Shown piece by piece: positions 53,483-61,839 of a DNA stretch of 64,000 nt. Source of the DNA: Tagaea sp. CACIAM 22H2 (GTDB lineage Bacteria > Pseudomonadota > Alphaproteobacteria > CACIAM-22H2); assembly GCA_014444615.1 (NCBI GenBank), contig PVXE01000002.1:62001-126000 (forward strand). The letters run 5' to 3'. A program made the position numbers and the translations under genes. The stretch's first letter is position 1. Each line of letters begins with the position of its first letter. The notes under the pieces are model-generated. The model did not search any database, was not told the DNA's origin, and saw only the letters and a program-made list of their open reading frames with translations.

Positions 53483-54321
53483 ATCCGGTGAAACTCAAGC
53501 GCCGCTTCGCCGATGTCGGCGCGCTGCAAGTCCATTATCGCGAAGGCGGCTCGGGCGACGCCACACCGTTGGTGATGATTCACGCTTCGCCGGGGGCCTC
53601 GCGCCAAGTGGCCCCCTTGGCGGCGTTGCTCGCGAATGGCCGTCGTGTGGTGGCGCCGGACACGGCCGGCAATGGCGATTCCGATGCGCTGCCCAATCCC
53701 ATACCGGCGATCCCCGATCTTGCCGCGCATGCGCGCGCGGCGATCGACAAGATCGTCGACGGGAAGATCGATCTCTATGGCAGCCATACGGGTGCGTCGA
53801 TCGCGATGGAAATCGCCCTGGCGGCGCCCGACAAGGTGCGCCGTCTGGTGATCGACGGCATGGGGCTTTATGCCGCCGACGAGCAATCGGACGTGCTGCG
53901 CAACTATGCGCGCGAGATCGCCCCCGATCTCGAAGGCACGCATTTGCTCAAGGTCTGGCATTTCTGCCGCGACCAATATCTGTTCTGGCCCTACTACAAC
54001 CGCACCGCCGAGGGACGCTTGCCCAACGGCCTGCCGGACGCCGAGGAATTCCACGACTTCGTCGTCGAAGTGCTGAAGGCGATGCGCACCTATCATCGCT
54101 CGTATCGGGCGGCGTTCCGCCACCCGAAGCGCGACAGCTTGGTGAAGCTGAAGCTTCCCGTGCTGGTGCTGACCTCGCCGTCGGACATGCTGGACAGCTA
54201 TGCGGCCGAGGTCGCGTCGCTGATCCCGGGCGCGCAACGCGCCGCGACCCCGCGCTGGGGGGCGCCCGATTTCCATGCGGCCACGGCCGCAACCATCGCC
54301 GAATTCCTGGATCGCCAATGA
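53479..54321 (+). CDS. Alpha/beta hydrolase with atypical nucleophile elbow
   Basis: 280 aa alpha/beta-hydrolase fold. The oxyanion strand HASPGASRQ (about residues 35-43), the elbow YGSHTGAS (100-107), an Asp in TSPSDML and the late His in DFHAATAATIAEFL are visible. In the pattern G-x-Nu-x-G the nucleophile position is His103, with Ser at 102 and Thr at 104. No Ser, Cys or Asp occupies it. A non-hydrolytic role, or use of Ser102 or Thr104, must be considered. The gene overlaps both neighbours by 4 bases. Confidence 0.82.
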   Translation: MNPVKLKRRFADVGALQVHYREGGSGDATPLVMIHASPGASRQVAPLAALLANGRRVVAPDTAGNGDSDALPNPIPAIPDLAAHARAAIDKIVDGKIDLYGSHTGASIAMEIALAAPDKVRRLVIDGMGLYAADEQSDVLRNYAREIAPDLEGTHLLKVWHFCRDQYLFWPYYNRTAEGRLPNGLPDAEEFHDFVVEVLKAMRTYHRSYRAAFRHPKRDSLVKLKLPVLVLTSPSDMLDSYAAEVASLIPGAQRAATPRWGAPDFHAATAATIAEFLDRQ

Positions 54322-54950
54322 CCGCGCCCGCCAAACCGCGTTTGATCGCCGATTGCCCCGTGATGATCTTCATCGCTTACACCGTGGGCGCGGAAGCCGT
54401 CGCCAAGGGCTATCACCCGTGGCTGGTCGAGACAGATAATCCGTTCTTCAACGCCATTCCGGGCGTGCATCACTACGCGAACTGGATCGTCGACGGCGTT
54501 TCGAAAGGCGGTCCGCTCTCGTGGACCTATTACGACTTCCAGGGCCTTGCCGACGAAAGCGATCTGGAACGCGTGTGGTTCAATCCCGATCTCGACGGGT
54601 TCCGCAAGGAATGGATCCGCCTATGGGGCTATGGGCCGGGCGAAAGGCCGCCGGTGCTTCGCCACGCATATCTATGCCGGCGCGTGTCGCGCAGCGACGC
54701 CACGCCCCGCGACAAATTGCGTTTGTCGGCGGGGCAGGGCAAGCCGCCATCGGGCGGCGATTTGACCTTCGCGGTGACCGACGTGCTGGCGAAGCACTTC
54801 GCGGGCGTGGGCGCGGCCAAGTGGAAATGGCCGGTGGCCGAGGGTAATCCGCTCGGCCTGGAATGGCTGCGCGTCGACTATGCGCCGGACGCGCCGGAAG
54901 TTCCGGGCGCCGAGCTCGTTTTGTCGGCAGGGTTGATTGCAGCGCCATGA
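54318..54950 (+). CDS. Conserved-looking hypothetical protein, 210 aa
   Basis: I do not recognise this protein. It is rich in Trp, Tyr and Gly (TYYDFQGLADESDLERVWFNPDLDGFRKEWIRLWGYGPG). It has no signal peptide or obvious transmembrane stretch and ends in a hydrophobic LVLSAGLIAAP. Third gene of the operon with the FAD oxidoreductase, overlapping the hydrolase stop by 4 bases. Its last 73 bases overlap the convergent SnoaL-like gene. Confidence 0.6.
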   Translation: MTAPAKPRLIADCPVMIFIAYTVGAEAVAKGYHPWLVETDNPFFNAIPGVHHYANWIVDGVSKGGPLSWTYYDFQGLADESDLERVWFNPDLDGFRKEWIRLWGYGPGERPPVLRHAYLCRRVSRSDATPRDKLRLSAGQGKPPSGGDLTFAVTDVLAKHFAGVGAAKWKWPVAEGNPLGLEWLRVDYAPDAPEVPGAELVLSAGLIAAP

Positions 54951-55345
54951 CCCGCCTGCCGTTTCAACTTGGCTTCGCCCATATCGTTCCAGACCGTCTG
55001 GCGAACGATCAGGCCGGCTTTCAGATCGAAACGGTCGATATAGCGGATGCCCGAAAATTCATCGCCATCCAGCCAGCGCCCGGACAGCGTGCCGCTGACA
55101 TGGACGATGGCCGTATCGCCCGACTCGGCCACGTCGATTCGCTCGAATTTCTTGCGCACGCCGGTGTAGCGGCCGCGCGCCCAGGCGAACAGCGCGTCGA
55201 AATCCGCGAATTCCACGCCGCCGGGAAATTGCATCGTAAATTCCGGCGCGATGAGGGCTTTGACGGCGGCGAGGTCGCCGTTTTCGAGCGACCGCAAAAA
55301 ACTTACGGCCGTGGCCGCTGGCCCGTTCTCAACCAATTGTGTCAT
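54878..55345 (-). CDS. SnoaL-like (NTF2-fold) polyketide-cyclase-family protein
   Basis: 155 aa. The fold is suggested by SFLRSLENGDLAAVKALIAPEFTMQFPGG and IDVAESGDTAIVHVSGTLSGRWLDGDEFSGIRYIDRFDLKAGLIVRQTVWND, the typical alternating strands of SnoaL/nuclear transport factor 2 proteins. About 25 residues after the last strand are Ala/Gly/Ser-rich and lie opposite the neighbour's coding end, so the original stop may have been lost. It may isomerise or cyclise an intermediate. Start at MTQLVENG. Confidence 0.7.
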   Translation of the reverse strand: MTQLVENGPAATAVSFLRSLENGDLAAVKALIAPEFTMQFPGGVEFADFDALFAWARGRYTGVRKKFERIDVAESGDTAIVHVSGTLSGRWLDGDEFSGIRYIDRFDLKAGLIVRQTVWNDMGEAKLKRQAGHGAAINPADKTSSAPGTSGASGA

Positions 55346-55413
55346 AAGGACGCTCTCCCTAACCCGTCGATCGAAATTCCGCCGCACGCCGTTTCCGAGG
55401 ATCGCAGCCCGCC

Positions 55414-56253
55414 ATGACCCGTAAAGGCGCCGCCTTGCGCAAATCCGTTCCGACAATGGCCGACAATGGCGGCATCGACGCGCGCCTGAAGGCGCCGCTC
55501 TACCATCAGATTTTCCTGGTGCTGCGCGACGGCATTCTCGACGGGCGCTATCGCTACGGCGACGTGCTGCCCTCCGAACACGAATTGGCCGGGCGCTACG
55601 GCGTGTCGCGCATCACCGCCAAGCACGCGATGACGGAGCTTGCGAATGCCGGCCTCGTCACGCGCGCGCGCGGGCGCGGCACGACCGTGCAGTATCGCGC
55701 CCCGGCGGCGCCGTTGCGCGCGCCCGTCGGCAGCTGGCTGCAAACGATGGAGGCGATGGGCCGCAGCACCGAAGTGGCAGTGCTGGATTTCGCCTATGGC
55801 CCCGCGACGGTCACGGAAAGCGAAGCGCTGGAACTGCCCGAGAGTGCCGAGGTGCAGCGTTCGCTGCGTGTGCGCAGCATCGGCAAACAGCCGATCTCGA
55901 TGCTGATCACCGTGCTGCCCGCCGATGTCGGGCACGGTTTCGACGCCAAGGATCTCGCCCAGCATCCGATGCTGGAATTGATCCGGCGCAATGGCACGGT
56001 CATCGGCCAGGCGCGTCAGGTGATCACGGCGACTTTGGCCGATCAACGCGCGGCGTCGTGCCTGTCGACCGATATCGGCGCGCCCTTGTTGAAGTTGCAA
56101 CGCGTCGTCCGCGACAAGGAGGATAGGCCGATCGAATTCTTGACCGCGTTCTACCGGCCCGACCGCTACCAGATGGAAATGGTGCTGTCGCCGGACCAGA
56201 CGGTCAAATCGATCGATGTCGGCCTGTCGGGCCGCGCGCATAGTCACGGTTAG
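55414..56253 (+). CDS. GntR-family regulator with UTRA domain
   Basis: 279 aa. Winged HTH covers about residues 25-90 (PLYHQIFLVLRDGILDGRYRYGDVLPSEHELAGRYGVSRITAKHAMTELANAGLVTRARGRGT), followed by a UTRA ligand-binding domain (LPESAEVQRSLRVRSI..., FYRPDRYQMEMVLSPD). It is a HutC/FarR-type repressor and the only regulator gene within the 41-63 kb catabolic section, so it may bind the ATAAWGATATAK elements. Start is ATG giving MTRKGAALRK; a later start at MADNGG is possible. Confidence 0.88.
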   Translation: MTRKGAALRKSVPTMADNGGIDARLKAPLYHQIFLVLRDGILDGRYRYGDVLPSEHELAGRYGVSRITAKHAMTELANAGLVTRARGRGTTVQYRAPAAPLRAPVGSWLQTMEAMGRSTEVAVLDFAYGPATVTESEALELPESAEVQRSLRVRSIGKQPISMLITVLPADVGHGFDAKDLAQHPMLELIRRNGTVIGQARQVITATLADQRAASCLSTDIGAPLLKLQRVVRDKEDRPIEFLTAFYRPDRYQMEMVLSPDQTVKSIDVGLSGRAHSHG

Positions 56254-56834
56254 CGCAGGCTTTCCATTGCCGTCGCGATGGTGGTGACGCCCACCACGCT
56301 GCGCAAAGACTCGATCGATGCGCGATGGACGTCGGGATTGAAAGCGGCGCAGCCGTCCTCCAACACGGTCACCGACATGTCGCGCACATGCGCATCGCGC
56401 ACGGTCGATGCCACACCGCCATTGGTGACGATGCCCGCGACCAGCATCGACTTGATGCCCGCCTTGGCGAGCGCGAACTCCAGCCGGCTTTGATAGAAGG
56501 CGGAGTAGGCGACCTTGTCGACCTGGATGTCGCTGGGCGCCAATTCGTCGAGCAGCGCGTGGCCCCAGGAGCCGGGCGCGAAATCGCCTTTGCCCAGGAA
56601 CGGACGCAGCTTCTTCAGATGCGCGCCGATGAAAGGTTCGCCGTTGCGGCCCGGCACCAGCGTGAAATGCGTCGAGACGATCCAGCCGCCGCGATTGCGC
56701 ATCGCCTGAACCAGCGGCACCAGCCGTGCGGGCAACGCCGCGATATCCGCGGACTTCGCCCCGCCGCGCGCATAGGCGCCGTTGGGGTGGATGAAGTCGT
56801 TCTGCAGATCGACCAGCAGCAACGCGTCCGCCAT
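56250..56834 (-). CDS. Isochorismatase-fold protein lacking the catalytic cysteine
   Basis: 194 aa. Asp9 (LLVDLQNDF) and Lys107 (VDKVAYSAF) of the triad are present. The third position, in GIVTNGGVASTVRDA, is Gly140 where amidohydrolases have Cys (TNxC). In the true isochorismatases EntB and PhzD the same position is Gly, so vinyl-ether-type hydrolysis or a non-amidase role is possible. It follows the hydantoinase A gene after one base. Its context with hydantoinase genes would normally predict an N-carbamoyl amidohydrolase, which the missing Cys argues against. Confidence 0.82.
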   Translation of the reverse strand: MADALLLVDLQNDFIHPNGAYARGGAKSADIAALPARLVPLVQAMRNRGGWIVSTHFTLVPGRNGEPFIGAHLKKLRPFLGKGDFAPGSWGHALLDELAPSDIQVDKVAYSAFYQSRLEFALAKAGIKSMLVAGIVTNGGVASTVRDAHVRDMSVTVLEDGCAAFNPDVHRASIESLRSVVGVTTIATAMESLR

Positions 56835-56835
56835 A

Positions 56836-58866
56836 TCAGCCTCGCTCGATGATCAGATTGCCGAATGCGTCGACCTGGGCGGCGAAGCCCGGCTCGACCA
56901 GGATCGTCGTGTCCGGCTGTTCCAAAATCGCAGGGCCCGCGATTTTGGCGCCGACCGGCAACTCCATGCGCGGATAGATCGCGGTCTTGTGCCACGCCCC
57001 TTCCATCCACACGTCGCGATGGCGCGGCGTGGGCATGGTTGTCGACGTTGGCGCCATGGTGCGCAGATCGAATTTCGGGCGATGGCCGATGGCGGCGACG
57101 CGCAAGTTCAAAACCTTCGCGGCGACACCCTTCAGCGTGCGGCCGAACGCGGCTTCGTAGGCGCGCTCGAACGCCGCCATGACGCCCTTGGCCGTGAACT
57201 CGCTCGCTTCCAGCGGGACGGACAGCGTGTGCGTCTGCCCGAGATAATGCATGTCCAGCGACAGGCGCACGCTGCGCGAGGCGAAGCCGACACCGGCTGC
57301 ATCCAGCAGCTTGCCGCCCTCTGCGGCCGCGTCCTTCGCCTGCTGAGCGAGGGCGGCCATGTCGATCTGATCGAGCACGCGGTTCACCGTGCGCACGAAA
57401 TCGTGGCGCATATCGGCGATGACGCAGCCCAGCGCCGAGGTGACGCCCGGAAAGCGCGGCACGAGTGCGCGGCCCAAGCCCACTTCGCGCATCAGGGCGC
57501 TGACATGCAGCGAGCCGCCGCCGCCGAAGGGCATGATCGCGAAATCGCGCGGATCGAAGCCGCGTTCGATGGAAACGAGGCGGATGGCGCCCGCCATGCG
57601 CGCATTGGCGACGCGGATGATCGCTTCGGCCGCCGCCATGACGTCGAGCCCCAGGGGCATGCCGACATGGGTTTCGATCGCGGCTTTGGCCGCGGCAACG
57701 TCGAGCTTGTTCTTGCCGCCGCCGATCGGGCGTTCGGCATCGATGCGGCCCATCACGACGTTCGCGTCGGTCACGGTCGGGCGCGTATTGCCCTTGCCGT
57801 AGCAGACGGGACCGGGATCGGAGCCTGCACTTTCGGGGCCGATTTGCAGCAAGCCGCCGCGATCCAAGCCCGCGATCGACCCGCCGCCCGCACCGATGGT
57901 CACGATTTCGATCATCGGCGTGCGCACGACCATGCCGAAATCGATCGAGGTCTGCGCCGCCAACGCCGCTTCGCCGTTGGAGATCAGCGACACGTCGAAC
58001 GATGTGCCGCCCATGTCGCAGGTGATGACGTTGGGGAAGCCGGCGGCGACCGCGACCGCTTGGCACGCGATCACGCCCGCGGCCGGGCCCGACAGCGCCG
58101 TGCGCACCGGGCGGCGGCGCGCGGACTCAACGCTCATCACGCCGCCATTCGACTGCACGATCAGGATTTGCGCGTCGGAGCCGCCTTCCTTCAGGCGGTT
58201 TTCCAGACGCTGGAGATAGGAGCCGACCGGCGGCTGAAGATAGGCGTTGAGCGCGGTCGTCGACGCGCGCTCGAACTCGCGGATCTCGGGCAGCAACTCG
58301 GTCGAGATCGAGACATGCGGGTTCGGCCAGACCGCGCGCAGGGCTTCGGCCGCCGCGCGCTCGTTCGCGTCGTTGGCGAAAGCGTTGACGAAGATCAAGG
58401 CGACGGCTTCGCAGCCCTTTTCGATCAGCGTTTTCGCGGCGGCGCGCACTTGATCGAGATCGACCGCCGTGTGGATCGTGCCGTCGGCCAGCGTGCGTTC
58501 GGCGACTTCCAAGCGCAGATCGCGCGGCACGACGGGCTCGAACGTTCCCCACAGGCCCCAGGTCGTCGGCCGGTCGCGGCGGCGCATTTCCAGCACGTCG
58601 CGGAAGCCGCGCGTGGTGATGACGCCGGTCTTCGCACCTTTGCGTTCCAGCAGCGCATTGGTGCCGACGGTCGTGCCATGGACGACCGTCGCGACGCTGG
58701 CGAGATCGGGGACCTTGGCGCGGATACCGGCCATGAAGCCGACGGACTGGTCGCCGCGCGTCGAGGGGACTTTCGAGATTTCGACTTTGCCGGTGGACTC
58801 GTCGAGAACGAAAACGTCGGTGAACGTGCCGCCCACGTCGACGCCGATGACATGCTTGCGATTCAT
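56836..58866 (-). CDS. hyuA: Hydantoinase/oxoprolinase subunit A (HyuA-like)
   Basis: 676 aa ATP-dependent cyclic amide hydrolase subunit. The N-terminal actin-like phosphate loop is GVDVGGTFTDVFVLD (about residues 8-22). HGTTVGTNALLERKGAKTGVITTRGF and CDMGGTSFDVSLI are the family signatures. Start set at MNRKHVIGVDVGG; a longer frame is HyuB shadow. With HyuB it opens hydantoin or 5-oxoproline-type rings, or carboxylates ketones in relatives. Second last gene of the six-gene minus operon. Confidence 0.92.
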   Translation of the reverse strand: MNRKHVIGVDVGGTFTDVFVLDESTGKVEISKVPSTRGDQSVGFMAGIRAKVPDLASVATVVHGTTVGTNALLERKGAKTGVITTRGFRDVLEMRRRDRPTTWGLWGTFEPVVPRDLRLEVAERTLADGTIHTAVDLDQVRAAAKTLIEKGCEAVALIFVNAFANDANERAAAEALRAVWPNPHVSISTELLPEIREFERASTTALNAYLQPPVGSYLQRLENRLKEGGSDAQILIVQSNGGVMSVESARRRPVRTALSGPAAGVIACQAVAVAAGFPNVITCDMGGTSFDVSLISNGEAALAAQTSIDFGMVVRTPMIEIVTIGAGGGSIAGLDRGGLLQIGPESAGSDPGPVCYGKGNTRPTVTDANVVMGRIDAERPIGGGKNKLDVAAAKAAIETHVGMPLGLDVMAAAEAIIRVANARMAGAIRLVSIERGFDPRDFAIMPFGGGGSLHVSALMREVGLGRALVPRFPGVTSALGCVIADMRHDFVRTVNRVLDQIDMAALAQQAKDAAAEGGKLLDAAGVGFASRSVRLSLDMHYLGQTHTLSVPLEASEFTAKGVMAAFERAYEAAFGRTLKGVAAKVLNLRVAAIGHRPKFDLRTMAPTSTTMPTPRHRDVWMEGAWHKTAIYPRMELPVGAKIAGPAILEQPDTTILVEPGFAAQVDAFGNLIIERG

Positions 58867-60503
58867 TTCGTCACGTAACCCAGTGTGCGGTCGCGTTCGA
58901 TGGCTTCCTTGGTGCGCTCGGCGGGATTGCCGTAGCCGCCGCCGCCCGGCGTTTCCAAGCGCAGGCGTTCGCCGCGCTTGAGCTTGAGGCCCACCATTTT
59001 GGAAATCTGCGGCGGCTCGCGTTCGACGCCGTTTTCGGCGTAGACGAAGCGGTTGCGCGCGGCGGCTTGGCCGCCCGCCACGCCGGGGGGTGCGAATTTG
59101 CCGCGCTCGCCGAACAGGAACACGTCGGCGTTTTCCTCCAGCAATTCGATTTCGTAGACGGCACCCAACCCGCCGCGATGCTTGCCCGCACCGCCTGAAT
59201 CGGGACGCAACGCCCATTGCGTGAACATGACGGGGTAGGCGGCTTCGAGGATTTCGACCGGCGGGATCGTCGCGGTCGAGATCGGCGCGTTGCCGTGGTT
59301 CAAGCCGTCGCCTTGCGGATGGCCGCCATGGCCGCCGCCGAAGAAGCTGAACATCACCCAGCGCTGACCGTTCTTGCGCCAGCCCGCCAGCGACAGCGCG
59401 TTGATCGTGCCATAGGCGCAACCATTGGCGCGTTCGGGGGCGGCTTGCGCGATCGCCTGGAAGACAACGTCGATCAAACGCAGGATCGTTTCGGTGTAGC
59501 CGCCGACGGGCTTGGGCGCCTTCACCGACAGCAGCGAATCTTCGGGAATCTTGAACTCAATCGGATCGAGCACGCCCGCATTCGCCGGCACGTCCTGGAA
59601 GACGTGCTTCAGCGCCACGTAGCAGGCGGCGACGGCGGTCGAATAGGCGATGTTCACCGGACCCGCGCAGGCCTTGGCCGTGCGCGAGAAATCCAGCGTC
59701 ATCTTGTCGCCGGCGATCGTGATGTCGAGAGCGATCTTCAGCGGCTCGTCGACGATGCCGTCATTGTCGAGCCAATCTTCGGCGCTGTAACGACCGTCCG
59801 GAAGGTCGGCGATATTGGCGCGCATCATCTTGGCCGCGCGCGCGCGAAGTTCGCCGAGGGCCGCCTCGACCGACGCCGCACCGTATTCGGCGAGCAGCGC
59901 GTCCATGCGCTTGATGCCGAGATCGAGCGCGCCGACCTGGCCGTTCATATCGCCATACAGGCTGGTCGGCAGACGCGAATTGCTGCGCAGGATCGACACG
60001 ATATCGCCGCGCAGCTTTCCGGCGGCGTAAAGCTTCACCGGCGGGATCAGCATGCCTTCCTGGAAGCATTCGGTCGCGACCGGGTTGTAGTTGCCCGGCA
60101 CGTTGCCGCCCACGTCGTGCCAATGGCCGACCGAGGCGAGCCAGCAGAACACTTTGCCGTCGCGCATATAGGGGCGCACCAGCTTGAAGTCCGAAAGATG
60201 CGTGCCGCCGTCATACGGGTCGTTGAAGATATAGACGTCGCCGTCGGCGAGATCGCCGTCCGCCCCCGCCTTGTCGATCACGGCCTTCACCGCGAAGGAC
60301 ATCGCGCCGACGAAAACGGGCAGGCCGGACTTGCCCTGGATCAGCGTTTCGCCGGTCGTGGCGTGATAAAGCCCGTGCGACGCGTCGTGCGCCTCGGCGA
60401 TGATCGGGTTGAAGGCGCTGCGGAACAAAGTCGCGTCCATCTCGTCCGCGATCTGCTCCAGGCGGCCTTTGAGCACCGCCAGCGTGATCGGATCCAGGCT
60501 CAT
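58863..60503 (-). CDS. hyuB: Hydantoinase/oxoprolinase subunit B (HyuB-like)
   Basis: 546 aa. LAVLKGRLEQIADEMDATLFRSAFNPIIAEAHDASHGLY is the HyuB N-terminal hallmark, DGDVYIFNDPYDGGTHLSDFKLVRP the second, and ETPGGGGYGNPAERTKEAIERD the C-terminal motif. Overlaps with hyuA and the lyase gene by 4 bases on either side indicate coupled translation and a complex. Confidence 0.93.
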   Translation of the reverse strand: MSLDPITLAVLKGRLEQIADEMDATLFRSAFNPIIAEAHDASHGLYHATTGETLIQGKSGLPVFVGAMSFAVKAVIDKAGADGDLADGDVYIFNDPYDGGTHLSDFKLVRPYMRDGKVFCWLASVGHWHDVGGNVPGNYNPVATECFQEGMLIPPVKLYAAGKLRGDIVSILRSNSRLPTSLYGDMNGQVGALDLGIKRMDALLAEYGAASVEAALGELRARAAKMMRANIADLPDGRYSAEDWLDNDGIVDEPLKIALDITIAGDKMTLDFSRTAKACAGPVNIAYSTAVAACYVALKHVFQDVPANAGVLDPIEFKIPEDSLLSVKAPKPVGGYTETILRLIDVVFQAIAQAAPERANGCAYGTINALSLAGWRKNGQRWVMFSFFGGGHGGHPQGDGLNHGNAPISTATIPPVEILEAAYPVMFTQWALRPDSGGAGKHRGGLGAVYEIELLEENADVFLFGERGKFAPPGVAGGQAAARNRFVYAENGVEREPPQISKMVGLKLKRGERLRLETPGGGGYGNPAERTKEAIERDRTLGYVTK

Positions 60504-61351
60504 TCGTACTTCTTTCCCAAGGCGAGCAATTCGGGCGTGCCGACAAGGCCGTTCAATTCCTTGAAGTCGAGCATGCGATCGCGGAACGGCTCGTTCGAGC
60601 CGTTGGCCTTCAACGACGCCATATAGGCGCGCGTCATGTGCGCGGCCGCGCGCACCAATCCGCCGGGGAAGATCGCGACGCGATAACCCATGGCGGCGAG
60701 CGTCTTGGCGTCGGCCATCGGCGTGCGTCCGCCTTCGACCATGTTGGCGAGCAGCGGCCCCAAATGGCCGAGCTTGGCAGGCAGGTCGCGTTGCTGCGTG
60801 ACATCTTGCGGCGCTTCGACGAACAGCACGTCGGCGCCCGCTTCGGCGTAGCGCTCCATACGCTCAACCGCGGCATCGTAGCCTTCGACCGCGATCGCGT
60901 CGGTGCGCGCGACGATCAGCGTATCGGCGCTGACGCGCGAGTCGACCGCCGCGCGGATCTTGCCGACCATTTCCTGGGCCGGCACGACCTTCTTGTCGGC
61001 AAGATGGCCGCAGCGCTTCGGGAAGCTTTGATCCTCGATCTGGATGGCGGCCGCACCCGCGCGCTCGAACGCGCGCACGGTGCGCTGCACGTTCAGCACG
61101 TTGCCGAAGCCCGTATCCGCATCGACGATCACCGGCGTTTCGACGCGGTCGCAAATCGCGGCGAGGCAGGCTTCGACTTCCGTCGCGGTGACGAGGCCGA
61201 CATCGGGCCGCCCGAAGCGGGTATAGGCGATGCTCGCCCCCGAAAGATAAACCGCGTCGAAGCCAGCGTCGGTCGCGATCAGCGCGCCCAGCGCGTCCGA
61301 TACGCCCGGGGCGACGACCAGGCCGTTGCCGATTTTCGTCTTCAAACTCAT
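60500..61351 (-). CDS. Isocitrate lyase/PEP mutase family C-C lyase
   Basis: 283 aa. The metal motif is DADTGFGN and the catalytic loop is EDQSFPKRCGH, with the Cys retained as in methylisocitrate and dimethylmalate lyases; phosphonopyruvate-type members lack it. APGVSDALGALIATDAGFDAVYLSGASIA matches the N-terminus of this group. The adjoining aconitase-type pair recalls the dimethylmaleate hydratase-dimethylmalate lyase set of nicotinate fermenters. Start MSLKTKIGNG overlaps the small-subunit stop. Confidence 0.88.
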   Translation of the reverse strand: MSLKTKIGNGLVVAPGVSDALGALIATDAGFDAVYLSGASIAYTRFGRPDVGLVTATEVEACLAAICDRVETPVIVDADTGFGNVLNVQRTVRAFERAGAAAIQIEDQSFPKRCGHLADKKVVPAQEMVGKIRAAVDSRVSADTLIVARTDAIAVEGYDAAVERMERYAEAGADVLFVEAPQDVTQQRDLPAKLGHLGPLLANMVEGGRTPMADAKTLAAMGYRVAIFPGGLVRAAAHMTRAYMASLKANGSNEPFRDRMLDFKELNGLVGTPELLALGKKYE

Positions 61352-61839
61352 GTGCGTGACGCTTTCAGCCGTTGTTCCAAATGCGCCAGAAGCCCGCCCG
61401 CGCGCACCATGGCGATCAGGTGCGGCGGCAGCGGCTCGCAGGCGAAACTCGCGTTGGTCGTGGGATCGATCGCGCGCGAATTCTCGGGCTCGACGGTCAA
61501 GGCTTGGCCTTGCCGGATCGACTTCGCCTCCGGGCAGACCAGCGCCATCAAACCGAGATTGAGCGCGTTGCGATAGAAGATGCCGGCGAAGGACACGGCG
61601 AGAACGGCGCTGACACCCAGCATGACCAAAGCTTGCGCGGCTTGTTCGCGCGACGAGCCGATGCCGAAATTGCGCCCGCCGACGACCACGTCGCCGGGGC
61701 GCACATTCTTGGCGAATTCGGGATCGGCGGCTTCCAAGCAATGCTTGATCAGCTCGTCCATGCCGCCGCGCATATAAAGCCCTGGGGCGAGCATGTCGGT
61801 GTCGATATCGTCGCCGAACAGCCAGACGCGCCCGGTCAT
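61348..61839 (-). CDS. Aconitase-family hydratase small subunit (LeuD-like)
   Basis: 163 aa swivel-domain subunit. The motif GDVVVGGRNFGIGSSREQAAQAL is the LeuD/DmdB signature, and FYRNALNLGLMAL follows. It pairs with the large subunit gene, overlapping by 4 bases. Short length fits the archaeal-type/LeuD2 group, which includes isopropylmalate, homoaconitate, citraconate and dimethylmaleate hydratases. Leucine synthesis is less likely since a catabolic lyase and hydantoinase genes share the operon. Confidence 0.88.
   Translation of the reverse strand: MTGRVWLFGDDIDTDMLAPGLYMRGGMDELIKHCLEAADPEFAKNVRPGDVVVGGRNFGIGSSREQAAQALVMLGVSAVLAVSFAGIFYRNALNLGLMALVCPEAKSIRQGQALTVEPENSRAIDPTTNASFACEPLPPHLIAMVRAGGLLAHLEQRLKASRT

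Noticed and set aside
56782..58878. Long open frame (698 codons) on the plus strand opposite hyuA
   Set aside because: Same Arg/His/Asp/Gln-rich composition without domains, complementary to a clear HyuA gene.
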